DNA of 64,000 nt from Gaeumannomyces sp. JS-464. Its lineage: Eukaryota; Ascomycota; Sordariomycetes; Magnaporthales; Magnaporthaceae. Position 1 is the first letter of the stretch; each line of letters starts with the position of its first letter. A model generated the notes under the pieces. The model worked only from the letters and a program-made list of their open reading frames with translations. It was not told the DNA's origin and did not search any database. This document shows, one piece after another, positions 21,475 through 32,181 of the stretch. Both the position numbers and the translations under genes were made by a program. The stretch is from positions 516,399-580,398 of the forward strand of contig NGZR01000007.1 of the NCBI GenBank assembly GCA_002197995.1, written 5' to 3'.

Positions 21475-24196
21475 GGTCGGCGAGAGCAGGGGGATGGGGT
21501 CGCACTTTACTTCTCACTGCTACCGCATTGCAGGTGCATTGCAGTTCGTTCTGGTGCTCTGGCGATGGCATGTTTGGGGTCCAAAGAATAAAGCAAGTAA
21601 TACGTCCCCAGACCTGCACATTCAATATCGCAGATGCGTGGGCCCCCTCCCAGTGGGCATGCAGTGCCTGCCACCCCCCTCTTTCCTCAGGCGCTTTTCT
21701 GAAGACGGTGAGCCACGACTCCAGACGCACCATCCGCTGTCATTGCATCTCTTCGGTCTCGAAAATGGGGACAATATCGGCGGAAGAGGCGGGGGTCGCG
21801 TCGGCGGGAGAACAAATAGACAAGCCGTCCTCTACAAAGCCGGGTAGGGGCATTGCGACTTCGGAAGAAAGAGCAAGGGATACAGGCTGCTCATGTGAGG
21901 AACAGGGGTGGTTTCGTAGGCCGGCTGAAGGGTCTCCAGAACCTCATCAACCCAAAGCTCGGCGACTCGGTGATCGGGCGGGGCCAGAATGGGATGAGCA
22001 GAGGAAGAAAACAAAATCAGCCTAACGTGGGGCCTTCCACTGAAATACGGAAAGTCTGCCTTGCCAGCGGGGGTATGGAGAGGGAGAGACCTCGTGGCCC
22101 TTGTTTACGGGAGCGACCGAGTGCGGCTAAAGAAAAAAAAACTCTAGGGCAAAGACAAGGGGCTCGGGTTGGTGGTGACTGGGTGAGGCTCTCGCCTACC
22201 CCTCAAAATGGCGAACCGGGCAGGGGGTAAGCCCGTCGCCTGCTTTTTTTTTCTGCATCCCGTTCCCCTTCTAGCTTTGCAATCTGCACGCCGAGACGCC
22301 CCAAGCGGACTAGATAGGCGCTGTGGCCATTGTCGAGTGGATGTCAGTCCATCCCTACACCATTACATCCTGTAGTGTGGCCCCAGAGGGCGATGTCGTC
22401 GTTCCGCTCGGAAGCAAGCCGCAGCCTGCCGCCACGAGCCCGAGTTTTTCTCGTCGTCTTCTCCCCAGGTCTTCGACGCTTGATGCCCGACCTCGCGCTC
22501 GAGTGACACATGATATGTATGTAGCCTTTGCCGTATGCAACCAGAATAGGAGTGGGCCCAAGGCAGACAGCGCGAGCATGTATGTCTTGGAACGCCGGGG
22601 CTGGGCCATTATCTTACGCGCGTATAGGAAGACTCCCAGGCGTTTCAAAAGCCGCCATCGAGATCACCTTATCTGCACAGGTCGCCGTCCAGAGAACTCC
22701 CAGGAGCCGCGTGCTTATCCACTCTCTTCTCTCCGTCCTGCCACGCCCAGACGATTCTCGAACACATGCCATGTTCGGCACAGCCTCCCGCGGAGCAATG
22801 GCCAGATCCCCCGGGAAGACGGCACTGGTCTACAACCCACCAGCTGCGTGCCAAGTGTGCAAGTTTGGGACCGGGGGCCTTCGTGTCAGATGCTGCTTGG
22901 GCCGCCGGAAGCACGCGCGCGATCCTTGCGTCGAGCGGACGCCCGGCTTCTATGTGATCATCGTGGGGATGCAGGTGAGGGTAGGGACGCGGAGCCACGC
23001 TGGGTACCTTGCCGGGGATACGGCGGCAAGGCTACGGGGAGCTGCAACGGAAGAGAGCCTCATGATGGCGATCTGGGCCTTGATGGCCGATATACCAATC
23101 TTCGTTTGGGCTCGGCCATCGAGAAAAAAAAAACAGGCGGCCGGCGAACCTCGATGCCCGCCCGCACCCACACCCACCAGCCATCTTGAGGGACGGGTCC
23201 TAACGTGGCGGAGACAACGCTCGGCGTAGGGAGCTAAACTGCCTGCCGCCGCGCGCCCGAGGTCGGGGGGTGATTATGGCATGTGTTCCATGCAGACCGC
23301 AGAAGCAAACGAAAGACCATGGTCAGCACGACTCCCGCCCGGGTCTGGGCCGCGGAGGCCTCCTGCAGAGAGCACTTGATTTGCAGGAAACGGGCAACCC
23401 TCGTATAAAGTGCCCATACATAGGTAGGTACCTAGGTAGGTACTGGTCAGCGCCGAACCAGCTAGCTGGTCGGACCATCTCTGGTGCGGTTCTTACTCGG
23501 CCAGTTAAACACCACGCGCAGCTAGCGGCCGCGGCTCCCTGCAGCCCCTGAGAGGAGCATGTCATATCCGATAGGGTGATGCCGCTTCATCATGTGCGTA
23601 GTTGGACTTTGGACGGCGTAACATGATTTTGCCATGGCGGTACAATCTAAATACCATTGCCAGCAAAAAAGAGTAGACTAAAAAAGAAGAGGCACTACAG
23701 TTTTCGAACTGTTTATTCTTGCATCATCTCTTTCTTTTATACCTCTCCAAATTACGTTTCCAAATGGCTTTCTGTAATGACAATCTTAAAGCTGGATCAA
23801 ATATCCCTGAACTCCTGACCACCATGATGCAAAGGGGACAAATTTGAATATTATCTTCATCTCGGTTGGGGCTTCTAGGTAGTGATGGTACGACCAGAGC
23901 AGTGGCTCTCTATATCCTACCGTCTCCTTCACTCTCTACCATACTGCGCCTCCCCTGGTGCCTTTCGTGCGAGCCTCCCGTAGGTATTTGACGAACGCCT
24001 TTATGAACCCTCTTATCCCAGAAACGACTTGGGGCTAATACACAAACAAAAGGAGAGAAGAAAACCGTCATGAATGATGGGCAGCCCACTCCATGCAGAA
24101 CATATTACAGGGCTTCCCGTGGTATACACAGAACATGGCATGACCAAAGGCCCCGACCATACCGCGGCGAGGGCATTATTCTTGTCCGGCGCACAA
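21475..24196. other. Intergenic between convergent F-box and RVS167 genes
   Basis: A 2.7-kb stretch with no recognisable gene. An AGGT-repeat palindromic string lies at 23421-23443. From about 23,600 to 24,060 the sequence turns AT-rich, which suits the 3' untranslated region of the minus-strand RVS167 gene. Open frames around 22,300-23,230 look like chance GC-rich frames. Confidence 0.5.
23421..23443. repeat. AGGT-repeat string (TAGGTAGGTACC...)
   Basis: A 23-base run of TAGG/AGGT units around a CCTAGG centre. A closely related string is at 40251-40268 and shorter ones are at 10807-10817 and elsewhere. Function is unknown. Confidence 0.7.
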
Positions 24197-25826
24197 TCAG
24201 CCGCCTAGTTGCACATAATTGCCTGTTATACGGTATGTGTCAGCGCCAGCCACGTCCTCAATCATTGCCCAGATGGGCCAACAACAGCGCGGGAAGATTA
24301 GATGACTTACCTGGAAACTGTCCAGTTTTCCCATTCAACTTGCCCGTCCACCACTCGTTGGCGTTTTGCGTGCGGCTCACAATGGTGATAATATCTCCGG
24401 CCTTGAAGCTCAGATCCCCCTCCTGTGTGGCCGCGTACTCGTACAGCGCCGTCACCGTCTCGGCAGCGGGTGCGCCGCTCAACCTGCTGGGCTTCGGCTT
24501 GACGGCCGGCGGTGGCTTCGGCTTGGGCTTGTTGGCAACGGCGGCCGCGAGAGCCGCTGCCCCAGGGCTCTTGAGCCCTGGCGAGTAAGGGGTGGCGGGT
24601 TTTCGGCCGGCTGCTCGGCCGGCTGGTTTTGGGGCGCTAAAAAGGAAGTCTTTGCTGGTGCCGGGCTCGTTGCTGTTGCTGTTACCGAGGTGGACGCGGC
24701 GCTCGAGGCCGATGGTCCGGCCGTGAGCAGGCCCTGAGGCTTGGGGGCCTCGAGTGCGGGCTTGTTACCGTACCTGGGCGGGCGCGGGCGTCCAGTGGTC
24801 TTGAAGCGTACGATGGACAGCTTCTCGGCTTGCTCCTGGATGTCGCCCCTCTTCTTGTGAAAGGCCTCTTCGACGTCCAGAGTAAGGTCGAAATAGCCGA
24901 TGTCACAGTGCTGCATCTTCTCGTGTAGTGTGTAAAAGATGTTGAGCTGCATGTAGTAGAAAGACTGGAACAGGGGCTGGATGAACTCGCGCTCAAGGGC
25001 GAAGAGCTTCGGAAGCTCTTCCTTGAGCAGATCGTTGAAGTAGTTGAACTCCTGGGTCGCCTGCTCAACTTCACCCTCGGCTTTGTATATGGCCTTCTCA
25101 TCCTTCATCGTCTTCTCTTTCTTCTCCTGAAGCTTCTTGAGGTTTGCGCGGTGGCGGTCATAGTCCAGTTGCTTGTGCTCGCGCTTGACAGCAGCTTTCC
25201 TAATGACTTTGATGACGTCGAGCAGCTCGTTCGCGGGACGGATGACCCTACTCTCGATCATTTCCAGCTCGGGTGCCAGGGTCTCCTGGAGATCCTTGAC
25301 TACGGCCTCATACTCCTCGCACGCCCTGATGCCTTCTGGCCTGCCCTCGATCTCCATGGTCGAAGGATCCGACATGCGCCCACTGATGGGCCTGTAGATC
25401 TCCGTCATGGCCTTGGAGAAGGCAATCTGGTGGTTGAGCATGTTGTTGATGGCCTCGAAGTACTTTTTGCTCTCATCGTGGAGTTTCCTGGTCTCCGTCT
25501 CGAGCTCCTGGAAGCGTCGTTCGGCATCGATGTAGACGGCATCTTTGGTGTGTTCGCCAATGTTGAACTTGGACTTGAATTGTTGCGGCGCCTGTGACAA
25601 CGCAGAGTCCGGGTCCGGTCAGCCCAAAGCAATTCGTCTGGCGCAATCGCCCGCCACTGTCGGCCACGCATCCCGTCGTCGCCGTCATCTTGCGCGCGCA
25701 TCGGTGCGCGGCGCAGAGACTCGGGCAACCCCGCGGTAGGCGCGCATCGGGAAGGCCGGGGTGGCCGAGGGCAGACATCGGCTTACTCACCCGGCTTAAT
25801 GACTTGGTAAAGCCCTTGAAACTCAT
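24197..25826 (-). CDS. RVS167: Rvs167-type BAR-SH3 amphiphysin
   Basis: An endocytic membrane-curving protein that acts with actin patches in vesicle scission. Exon 1 is 25791-25826, encoding [12 protein letters not shown]; exon 2 is 24311-25591; exon 3 is 24197-24222. Introns 25592-25790 (GTGAGT...CACAG) and 24223-24310 (GTAAGT, branch CTGAC, AACAG) splice to [13 protein letters not shown] and [12 protein letters not shown], both as expected for the family. The BAR domain covers about residues 5-240 with long coiled helices. A Pro/Ala/Lys-rich linker follows, then a C-terminal SH3 ([39 protein letters not shown]). The BAR and SH3 parts are in different frames: one indel lies somewhere in the linker, about 24560-24700, and cannot be pinned down because the linker is low in conservation. 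The gene is divergent from NFS1 across about 1.05 kb. Confidence 0.93.
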
Positions 25827-26880
25827 CGTGCCGTCTGTCTACCGGGCAGGCCAGTAGGTGTGCGCTCACAGAGCAGGTTGCGACAGTTCTCTAGGAAATT
25901 GCTGGCAAGAAAACCGGTGGCAGGGGACGCGGTTTTGCGAGAGGGGTGAGCCGATTCTTTGTTGGTGGAGTTGGAAGTCATGCCCAGCGCTGGTGACGCC
26001 TTCAGTGGCTGAGCCCCCGCGCCAGCTTGCTTGGCCTTGTGGCTTCCCCTGGCGGCGATGACGAAGGAGCTGCGGCTGATGCGGCGGACTGCGCTTGTGG
26101 AATTATTTGCTAGGGCGCTGCACGGAGTGAGACTGGGTGCCTCGAATCTTCGGCAGGGGATGCGACGTGACAGGGGAGCTTGGGCAGAGCTGATCCCCGA
26201 CTTAGCACTGGTGCGGGCACGGCTACCTAGGCAGGCGGATTTCAGGGGTGTTGGAGGAATGCAGAAGCCTGATTCACAAAGAAAGCATGTGTCGTGCCAG
26301 CAACATGAATACTGCAGACAAACATCGAACGGACTGTCCCGACGGATAGGCGTGCGCTTCTTCTTCTTCTTGCTGTAAACAGCCTCTGACCTGGAACACC
26401 TCGCGACTATGCTTGGCGGGGACCTCAGGCCCAGCAGAGAGGGCCATAACGTCACTCTTCACAATGCCGGCCGAACTCGCCTCCTCCATACCTCCCATTC
26501 TTTACAAAGGTGGCGGGGCAGAAGCCCAGAGTGGTGGATCCTCGGGCTTTGTGGCCAATCAAACACAGGCAGTTCTCAGTAAATCCGAGGTCCAAGCCAT
26601 GGGAGGAGCTGCTAACCCGATGCGGCATATAATTACAAAGAAACCAATGCCCTTGCGGGACTAGTGTGTCTAGTAGGAAATAGCATTGATAATAATCAGC
26701 CAAACGCCGCCTCGGCCGACGCTCTTAGCCGAGCACAGTCCCACATACCGGCCAGGTCAAAGCTGCATCCCGAAAAAAATGGGAAACGTCAAAATTCCAA
26801 TCCACGAAGCAGGTGCTCGTCGGCGCTCCAACACAAGCTTTTCATTCCCCTCCAATCCTCTCTACATCTCCCAAACAGCT
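25827..26880. other. Divergent promoter region RVS167 / NFS1
   Basis: No supported gene. A short (CTT)n run lies near 26354-26369. An in-frame upstream ATG for NFS1 is present at 26779 (see findings). Confidence 0.5.
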
Positions 26881-28703
26881 ATGTCGACGCTAGCATCGTC
26901 GGCATTGAGGCAGGCCTCGCGCCTGGCTGGGAGGCAGTCGGCGCCCGCGGCCTCGAGGCAGGCCGCCAGGCGGGCGTCCAAGGTCGCCACCCAGCTCCGG
27001 CCAGCGCCGGCCAGGACATACGTCTCGGAGACCAAGCGGGATAGCGCCCAGGTCGCCGAGGCAAAGATAGACACGGCCATCCATCTGGATAAGAAGGATT
27101 TCGAGAAGGCGGGCCTGGCTGTGGAGTCTGGCGATGGCGTCACCGTCTCCCCGATGGCGGGTAAGAGCCCCAGCAGTTTGCATGCCCCCTCGCTGAATAT
27201 CGCGCAGCGGCTGACCCGGTGCTCCGCAGAGATACTCAAGGGCGCAGCTGTCATGGAAGAAGGACAGCGGCCGATATATCTCGACATGCAGGCGACGACG
27301 CCCGTTGACCCGCGCGTGCTGGATGCCATGATGCCCTTTTTTGTGGGCGTCTACGGCAACCCGCACTCGCGGACGCATGCATACGGCTGGGAGACTGACA
27401 AGGCTGTCGAGGACGCCCGGTCACACATCGCCTCGCTCATCGGTGCAGACCCCAAGGAGATCATCTTCACCAGCGGGGCCACAGAGAGCAACAACATGAG
27501 TGTCAAGGGCGTGGCCAGGTTCTTCGGCAGGTCCGGAAAGAAGAAGCACATAATCACCACGCAAACGGAGCACAAGTGTGTGCTCGACAGCTGCCGGCAC
27601 TTACAGGACGAGGGCTTCGAGGTCACGTATCTACCCGTCCAGAACAGCGGCCTGGTCGACATGAAGGAGCTTGAGGCCGCCATCCGGCCCGAGACGGCTC
27701 TCGTCAGCATCATGGCAGTCAACAACGAGATCGGTGTCATCCAGCCGATTGAGGAGATTGGCAAGCTCTGCCGGGCCAAGAAGGTCTTTTTCCACACGGA
27801 TGCCGCACAGGCCGTTGGCAAGATCCCAATAGACGTCAACGCCATGAACATCGATCTGATGTCCATATCGTCACACAAGATTTACGGCCCCAAGGGCATT
27901 GGCGCCTGCTACGTGCGCAGGAGGCCGAGGGTCAGGTTAGACCCTATAATCAGCGGCGGAGGCCAGGAGCGTGGCTTGAGGAGCGGCACACTGGCCCCGC
28001 CCCTGGTTGTGGGCTTTGGCGAGGCGTGCCGCATTGCGCAGCGTGAAATGGAGGTACGTTTCGAGCGAGCTTGTCTTCCTTTTCGTCCATCCCCTTCCTC
28101 ATTGCGTTATGATGATATGCTTTTTAAGACATGCATGGCTTTCTGAATGCCGTGACAAGCACAATGTGTTGAGATACAGCACCTACACTGATTTACGCGA
28201 TTATCGCCTGGCACTATCTATGGTTCTTAGATTGCACCCTTTCAGGCATGGTGTTTCTAACAGTCACTAAATGGATCTAGTACGACTCGAGGCGGATCAA
28301 GTTCTTGTCAGACAGGTTACTCAAGGGTCTGCTATCGATGGAGCACACCAGCCAGAACGGCGACCCGAACCACTTCTACCCCGGCTGCGTCAATGTGTCG
28401 TTCGCCTACGTCGAGGGCGAGTCGCTGCTGATGGCGCTCAAAGACATTGCTCTATCGTCCGGCAGCGCTTGCACATCGGCTTCGCTAGAGCCCAGCTACG
28501 TGTTGCGCGCGCTCGGAAACAGCGATGAAAGCGCACATTCGAGCATTCGTTTCGGTATTGGGCGGTTCACCACTGAGAGGGAGATCGACTACGTCCTCAA
28601 GGCAGTTCAGGAGCGCGTTTCGTTCCTGAGAGAGCTCAGCCCTCTGTGGGAGCTTGTCCAGGAAGGAGTTGACCTGAACACAATCCAATGGAGCCAGCAC
28701 TGA
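26881..28703 (+). CDS. NFS1: Mitochondrial cysteine desulfurase Nfs1
   Basis: A PLP enzyme that takes sulfur from cysteine for iron-sulfur cluster assembly on Isu in the mitochondrial matrix, and for tRNA thiolation. Exons 26881-27160, 27230-28053 and 28281-28703 give 508 residues. The N-terminus ([19 protein letters not shown]) is Ser/Ala/Arg-rich without acid, a typical matrix presequence. The conserved core begins with [24 protein letters not shown]-contact motifs are [19 protein letters not shown] and [10 protein letters not shown] (Schiff-base Lys near residue 309). The mobile loop [13 protein letters not shown] carries the catalytic Cys near residue 431. The C-terminus [18 protein letters not shown] matches the family. 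Intron 1 is 69 nt, in frame and stop-free; intron 2 is 227 nt with donor GTACGT and acceptor TAG. No frameshifts are needed. Confidence 0.97.
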
Positions 28704-29313
28704 TGAGCATGTTCTCAGGGGCTTGCGTGTTCTGGCTGCTTTGGTATAGCGTTCGTTTGTGTGAAATGAAAGGAGCCGCCAGCTTGGCGAGTTGGGTGGG
28801 CGCCTTTTTCCTTCACGTGTATAAAACTGTACAGAATGACGCCGTCTCGTCGGAGAGCGCGGGCTGGTTCTCGGGGTATCCTGGGCAAGTGAGCAATTCG
28901 AACACGTAAATACTTTGGCGCGACGAATGATACCATTCCCAGTGTCGTTCAAAATAGGTAACCGGTACCCGTGTCGCCTGAAGGTGGCGACTGCAACAAT
29001 TCACATGCCAGGGCCATGTCATAGCATGTGCATATCATAACGCATAGCAGCGGGAAGGACTGAACGCCGTGTCGTCAGACCCCGCCAAGATGGTGGAACA
29101 TCTCTGGGTCTCACCACAAAATTACGTAGTTTGTCTCGCAAACGTGGCCGCGAATTGCCTCGCATGGACTGCACTGCACCACCAAGAGGCCACTGGAGGT
29201 GCCTGGCTAGCGCGCTAACTAGAGGTGCCGGCCTACAGGTTGTTTGCGGGCTTTTGACGGCACCGAGGCCGCGGCTGAAAAGCGCGATGCGTTCAGGCTG
29301 GGAGGCTGCGACC

Positions 29314-29342
29314 TATGACATCATACCATGGTATGACATCAT
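29314..29342. promoter_or_regulatory. Direct repeat TATGACATCAT x2 (CRE/bZIP-like)
   Basis: Two perfect 11-base copies of TATGACATCAT are separated by ACCATGG, about 470 bases before the ATG of the CsbD-type gene. The core TGACATCA differs by one base from the CRE palindrome TGACGTCA bound by ATF/CREB bZIP factors. The overlapping centre ATACCATGGTAT is a perfect 12-base palindrome. Regulatory use is inferred. Confidence 0.4.
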
Positions 29343-29651
29343 CGAGGTGCTTGAAAGACCCGACGAGATGGAGTGGATGGGAACCTGAATGCTGGATGCC
29401 AAACACGGCCAACATCCAATCACTGTGCAACTGCTCGCTCAACTTCCAGGTCCTACTGGCGCCCGGAACTGGCCAAAGCCAGATCGGGCAAGAGCATACG
29501 CGCATTGTAGTTGGCCAGGCAGTGGGCGCCTGCAGCGATCGAGCACACCGTGTGGTCTGACATGTGGAAGTTGCGATGGAACACTCAAACGCAGGTAGGC
29601 ACGGGAGTGTGCCAAGGGCCTCTCGAAAGTGAAGCACTCCTCCCTCCCGGA

Positions 29652-29659
29652 TATAAAAG
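29652..29659 (+). promoter_or_regulatory. TATA box of CsbD-type gene
   Basis: TATAAAAG at 29652-29659, about 150 bases before the start codon and followed by a pyrimidine-rich stretch and a CA-rich leader. This layout is typical of strongly induced or stress genes. Seen directly; the role is inferred. Confidence 0.55.
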
Positions 29660-29805
29660 ACGTCTTTCCCCTCTCCACAGCCGATCTTCACTCTCCCAAA
29701 ACAACACCACAACACACAACCACAGCAAATCAACCACAGCAGCGAGATCCTTGAACATCAGGAACTTAGCACATCTTGCCTACAAACAACCACCCATTAG
29801 TCAAC

Positions 29806-30516
29806 ATGTCTTCCAACTCCAACGACAATAGCTCGACCCTGAAGTCTACCATAGACCCTGTGACCGGTTTTGCCCAGTCTGCCCTAGGCAACCTAACTGG
29901 CAGCGCCGGCGACCAGACCGAGGGCCAGGCCAAGCAGGACAAGGCTCAGGTTGAGGTTAGTGTCTACCCATCCCCTCCAGAAACGAGTCGGAGCTTGTTG
30001 CGCTGACGTCTCGATCAACACCGTTTTACAGTACGATGCCTCCAAGGCCACGGTAAAAGGGCCGGGCTTCACAGCCACCTCTGCCGGCGTTGCCAAGGAT
30101 GACCCCGACCGGGCCGCCGGTTCGTGGAACCAGACCGTTGGGTCAGCTAAGGAGGCCCTCGGTGGTCTTGTCGGATCCGAGGTAAGTCTTTGATAGCCTG
30201 CCCGCTCCCGTTTCGTGACGGCTTGTGGACACCGTTCTAACCTTTCGTCCTTGACTTTCCCTTGTAGCAACTCAAGCAGTCGGGCCGCCAGCAGAACCTC
30301 GAGGGCCAGCAGCAGGAGGCCAAAGGCCAAGCCAGCGACCTCGCTTCTGGCGTCCGGGATCGCGTGGAGGGCACCGTCGGCGGCGCCGTCGCCGGCCTGA
30401 CGGGCGAAAAGACCAAGCAGGCCGAGTACGAGGCCCAGCACGACCACGGCAAGACGGCCCAGCGCGGCGTCGAGCACGACCTCCAGAAGCAGGCCGACGC
30501 TGCTGCCAAGCAGTAA
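29806..30516 (+). CDS. CsbD-like stress protein (Hmp1-type cruciform/mismatch-binding annotation)
   Basis: A 182-residue hydrophilic protein in three exons: 29806-29955, 30032-30181, 30268-30516. Each exon is a whole number of codons (50, 50, 83). Donors are GTTAGT and GTAAGT; acceptors are CAG and TAG. The protein is rich in G, Q, A, K, D and E with no hydrophobic core. It holds CsbD-like segments, for example SALGNLTGSAGDQTEGQAKQ near residue 24 and GSWNQTVGSAKEALGGLVGS near residue 82. The C-terminal part (GRQQNLEGQQQEAKGQASDL and on) resembles LEA-like amphipathic helices. Fungal relatives are commonly annotated as mismatched base pair and cruciform DNA recognition protein, after Ustilago Hmp1. 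Bacterial CsbD is a general-stress protein. Strong TATA and leader suggest inducible high expression. The molecular role is uncertain. Confidence 0.85.
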
Positions 30517-31351
30517 ACCGCTTCGCCTAGCTTTGGCGTTTCCCCTCTTCTTCATCACTTGGCTTTTCCTCTTTGCGACCTAGGAACAGATGGGCTTGGA
30601 ACGGCGCAGGACAACGGCAGCACGCATTTAGATACCCACCTTGAAAGCGCCGGATGAGCATACCCATAGGTGCCTCTCTTTGCCTCCAATACCTCGACAT
30701 TGGCACGTAGTTGAAGGAACTTGCCTCTTTTCTTACCCTATTCTTGCGTCGATAGATAATCTCAGAGCAACACAACATTTTTCCTCCCGAACACTCTTAA
30801 GTTCAATGAAGCATGTGAGAGCGTTCGCCCCGTTACTTATTCCAGTGACATGGTGCGTTAGGCATAGTGCGGTTGATGGAGTTCAACTCTATATGATGCC
30901 TCGAAGCCCACGCGAACGTAGCCTGTCACAGGTCGCCCCCTAGAGACTCTCTTGGGTTATTCGGAGCAAATCTCCCTCATCCCTGATGTTCTTGGTCCCT
31001 CGGGCTTGGATCCCGTGGGCAGACATAGTGAGGGTGAACCACCGCGAGGCCGCTGATTCGAGCCGGGCCATCATCAACCATGCCGACTCCGGGCGGGAGT
31101 CTGGTGAATCCATATCCAGGAAGTCCCCGAAGCCATTTCGATGGCCATCATCTTCGATACTCGAGTCCATGCGTGTTCCAACGAGAGCAGGTTCTGTATG
31201 CTTAACCAAACATCTGTATGCAGTGAACATTTTATCATGCCGCGCTATAGCTACCTGGCAGCACGTACCGGATGAGACGCAGGAAGTGGGGGGGAAAAGT
31301 AGGAAGGGGAGAAAAACCAGCAGGGAAAAGAGAATCCAGTGACAAAAGCTC

Positions 31352-31511
31352 ACCGAGCACCGCTCGGTTACGAAACCCTCGCAAGGGTTTTCTGCGTTCT
31401 TTTTGGTGATCGCACGGGGGTTTCCACCCGGGTTCGAACCGGGGACCTCGAGAATTTTTTATCTCTATGGGTGGTGTGCGGTGCAATCGCATCCAACTGC
31501 ACCATCCGCGG
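31352..31511 (-). other. tRNA-like Pol III element (pseudo-tRNA or SINE head)
   Basis: On the minus strand, an A-box TGGTGCAGTTGG (plus 31493-31504) is followed 52 bases on by a B-box GGTTCGAACCC inside a perfect T arm (CCCGG-TTCGAAC-CCGGG, plus 31428-31444). The predicted acceptor halves (CCGCGGA and TGGAAAC) do not pair and no good anticodon arm is seen, so it is not a working tRNA. Past the T arm lie two short hairpins: AAACCCT/AGGGTTT (plus 31373-31390) and ACCGAGC/GCTCGGT (plus 31352-31368). A tRNA-derived SINE head or decayed tRNA gene fits best. Confidence 0.4.
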
Positions 31512-32157
31512 TGCCCCGGTTGTTGTTTATACATAGCAACAGTTCGGATGATAAGGGCCCCGGTGCCGCGGTCGCCAGCCACGGGAAGGCGTGAGGAGAG
31601 AGATTAGTAGACAGGCAGACGTGTGCCGGCCGCTTCTTGCAGGCGTGCACCTAGGAAACGCGCCCCCTCGGCGCCCCAAGCTCCCACGCCCGAGTGAGAG
31701 GAGCCCTATCCACCATCACTACATCCCCAGGCCGTCTCGAACCGGGGCGTTTTGCATCATCAAAAGATATGCTGTATTTCTCTCTATATCTATGGAGAGG
31801 TCGGCTGCTTGCCGTGGCTTGTGGTTGAGGGTCTAGTCCATACAAGACCCAGTCCGCTCTACCAATTTGACGCCTGTGCCTGCATTTCGTTCCTCCGGAG
31901 TCATAGTAGCCATGGAGACTGCCCTGATCCTCATGTTACTTTTGTCTATCGCCATCTCCTTGTCTCTCTGGTATCATAAGGAGGTATTTGCTCCCCGTTT
32001 GGCCACATTGGCTTGAACTTGGACTTGGGCTTTTCGGGCAGATCAAGATGCCCAAGGCTTGAGTTGCTGGGAGCAGACAGGAATTTTTGCTTGCTATCCC
32101 ATTTGGAATGCTCGGAGACGAGTCGGTTAGAGACTCACTCGCGACGTTTATCCCTGA

Positions 32158-32181
32158 GAAGAAGAAGAAGAAGAAGAAGAA
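32158..32181. repeat. (GAA)8 microsatellite
   Basis: Eight uninterrupted GAA units, seen directly, in non-coding DNA. Confidence 0.95.

Larger units (their letters stand above)
28704..29805. other. Intergenic, NFS1 3' flank and CsbD-gene promoter
   Basis: No gene is seen. It holds duplicated TATGACATCAT strings at 29314-29342 and a TATA box at 29652-29659, both probably regulatory for the CsbD-type gene. A CA-rich, CT-rich leader runs from about 29670 to the ATG, typical of a highly expressed fungal gene. Confidence 0.6.

Noticed and set aside
22323..23229. Two overlapping plus-strand frames of 230-290 codons
   Set aside because: Both use the same DNA in different frames, neither shows a domain, and no introns or start context support them.
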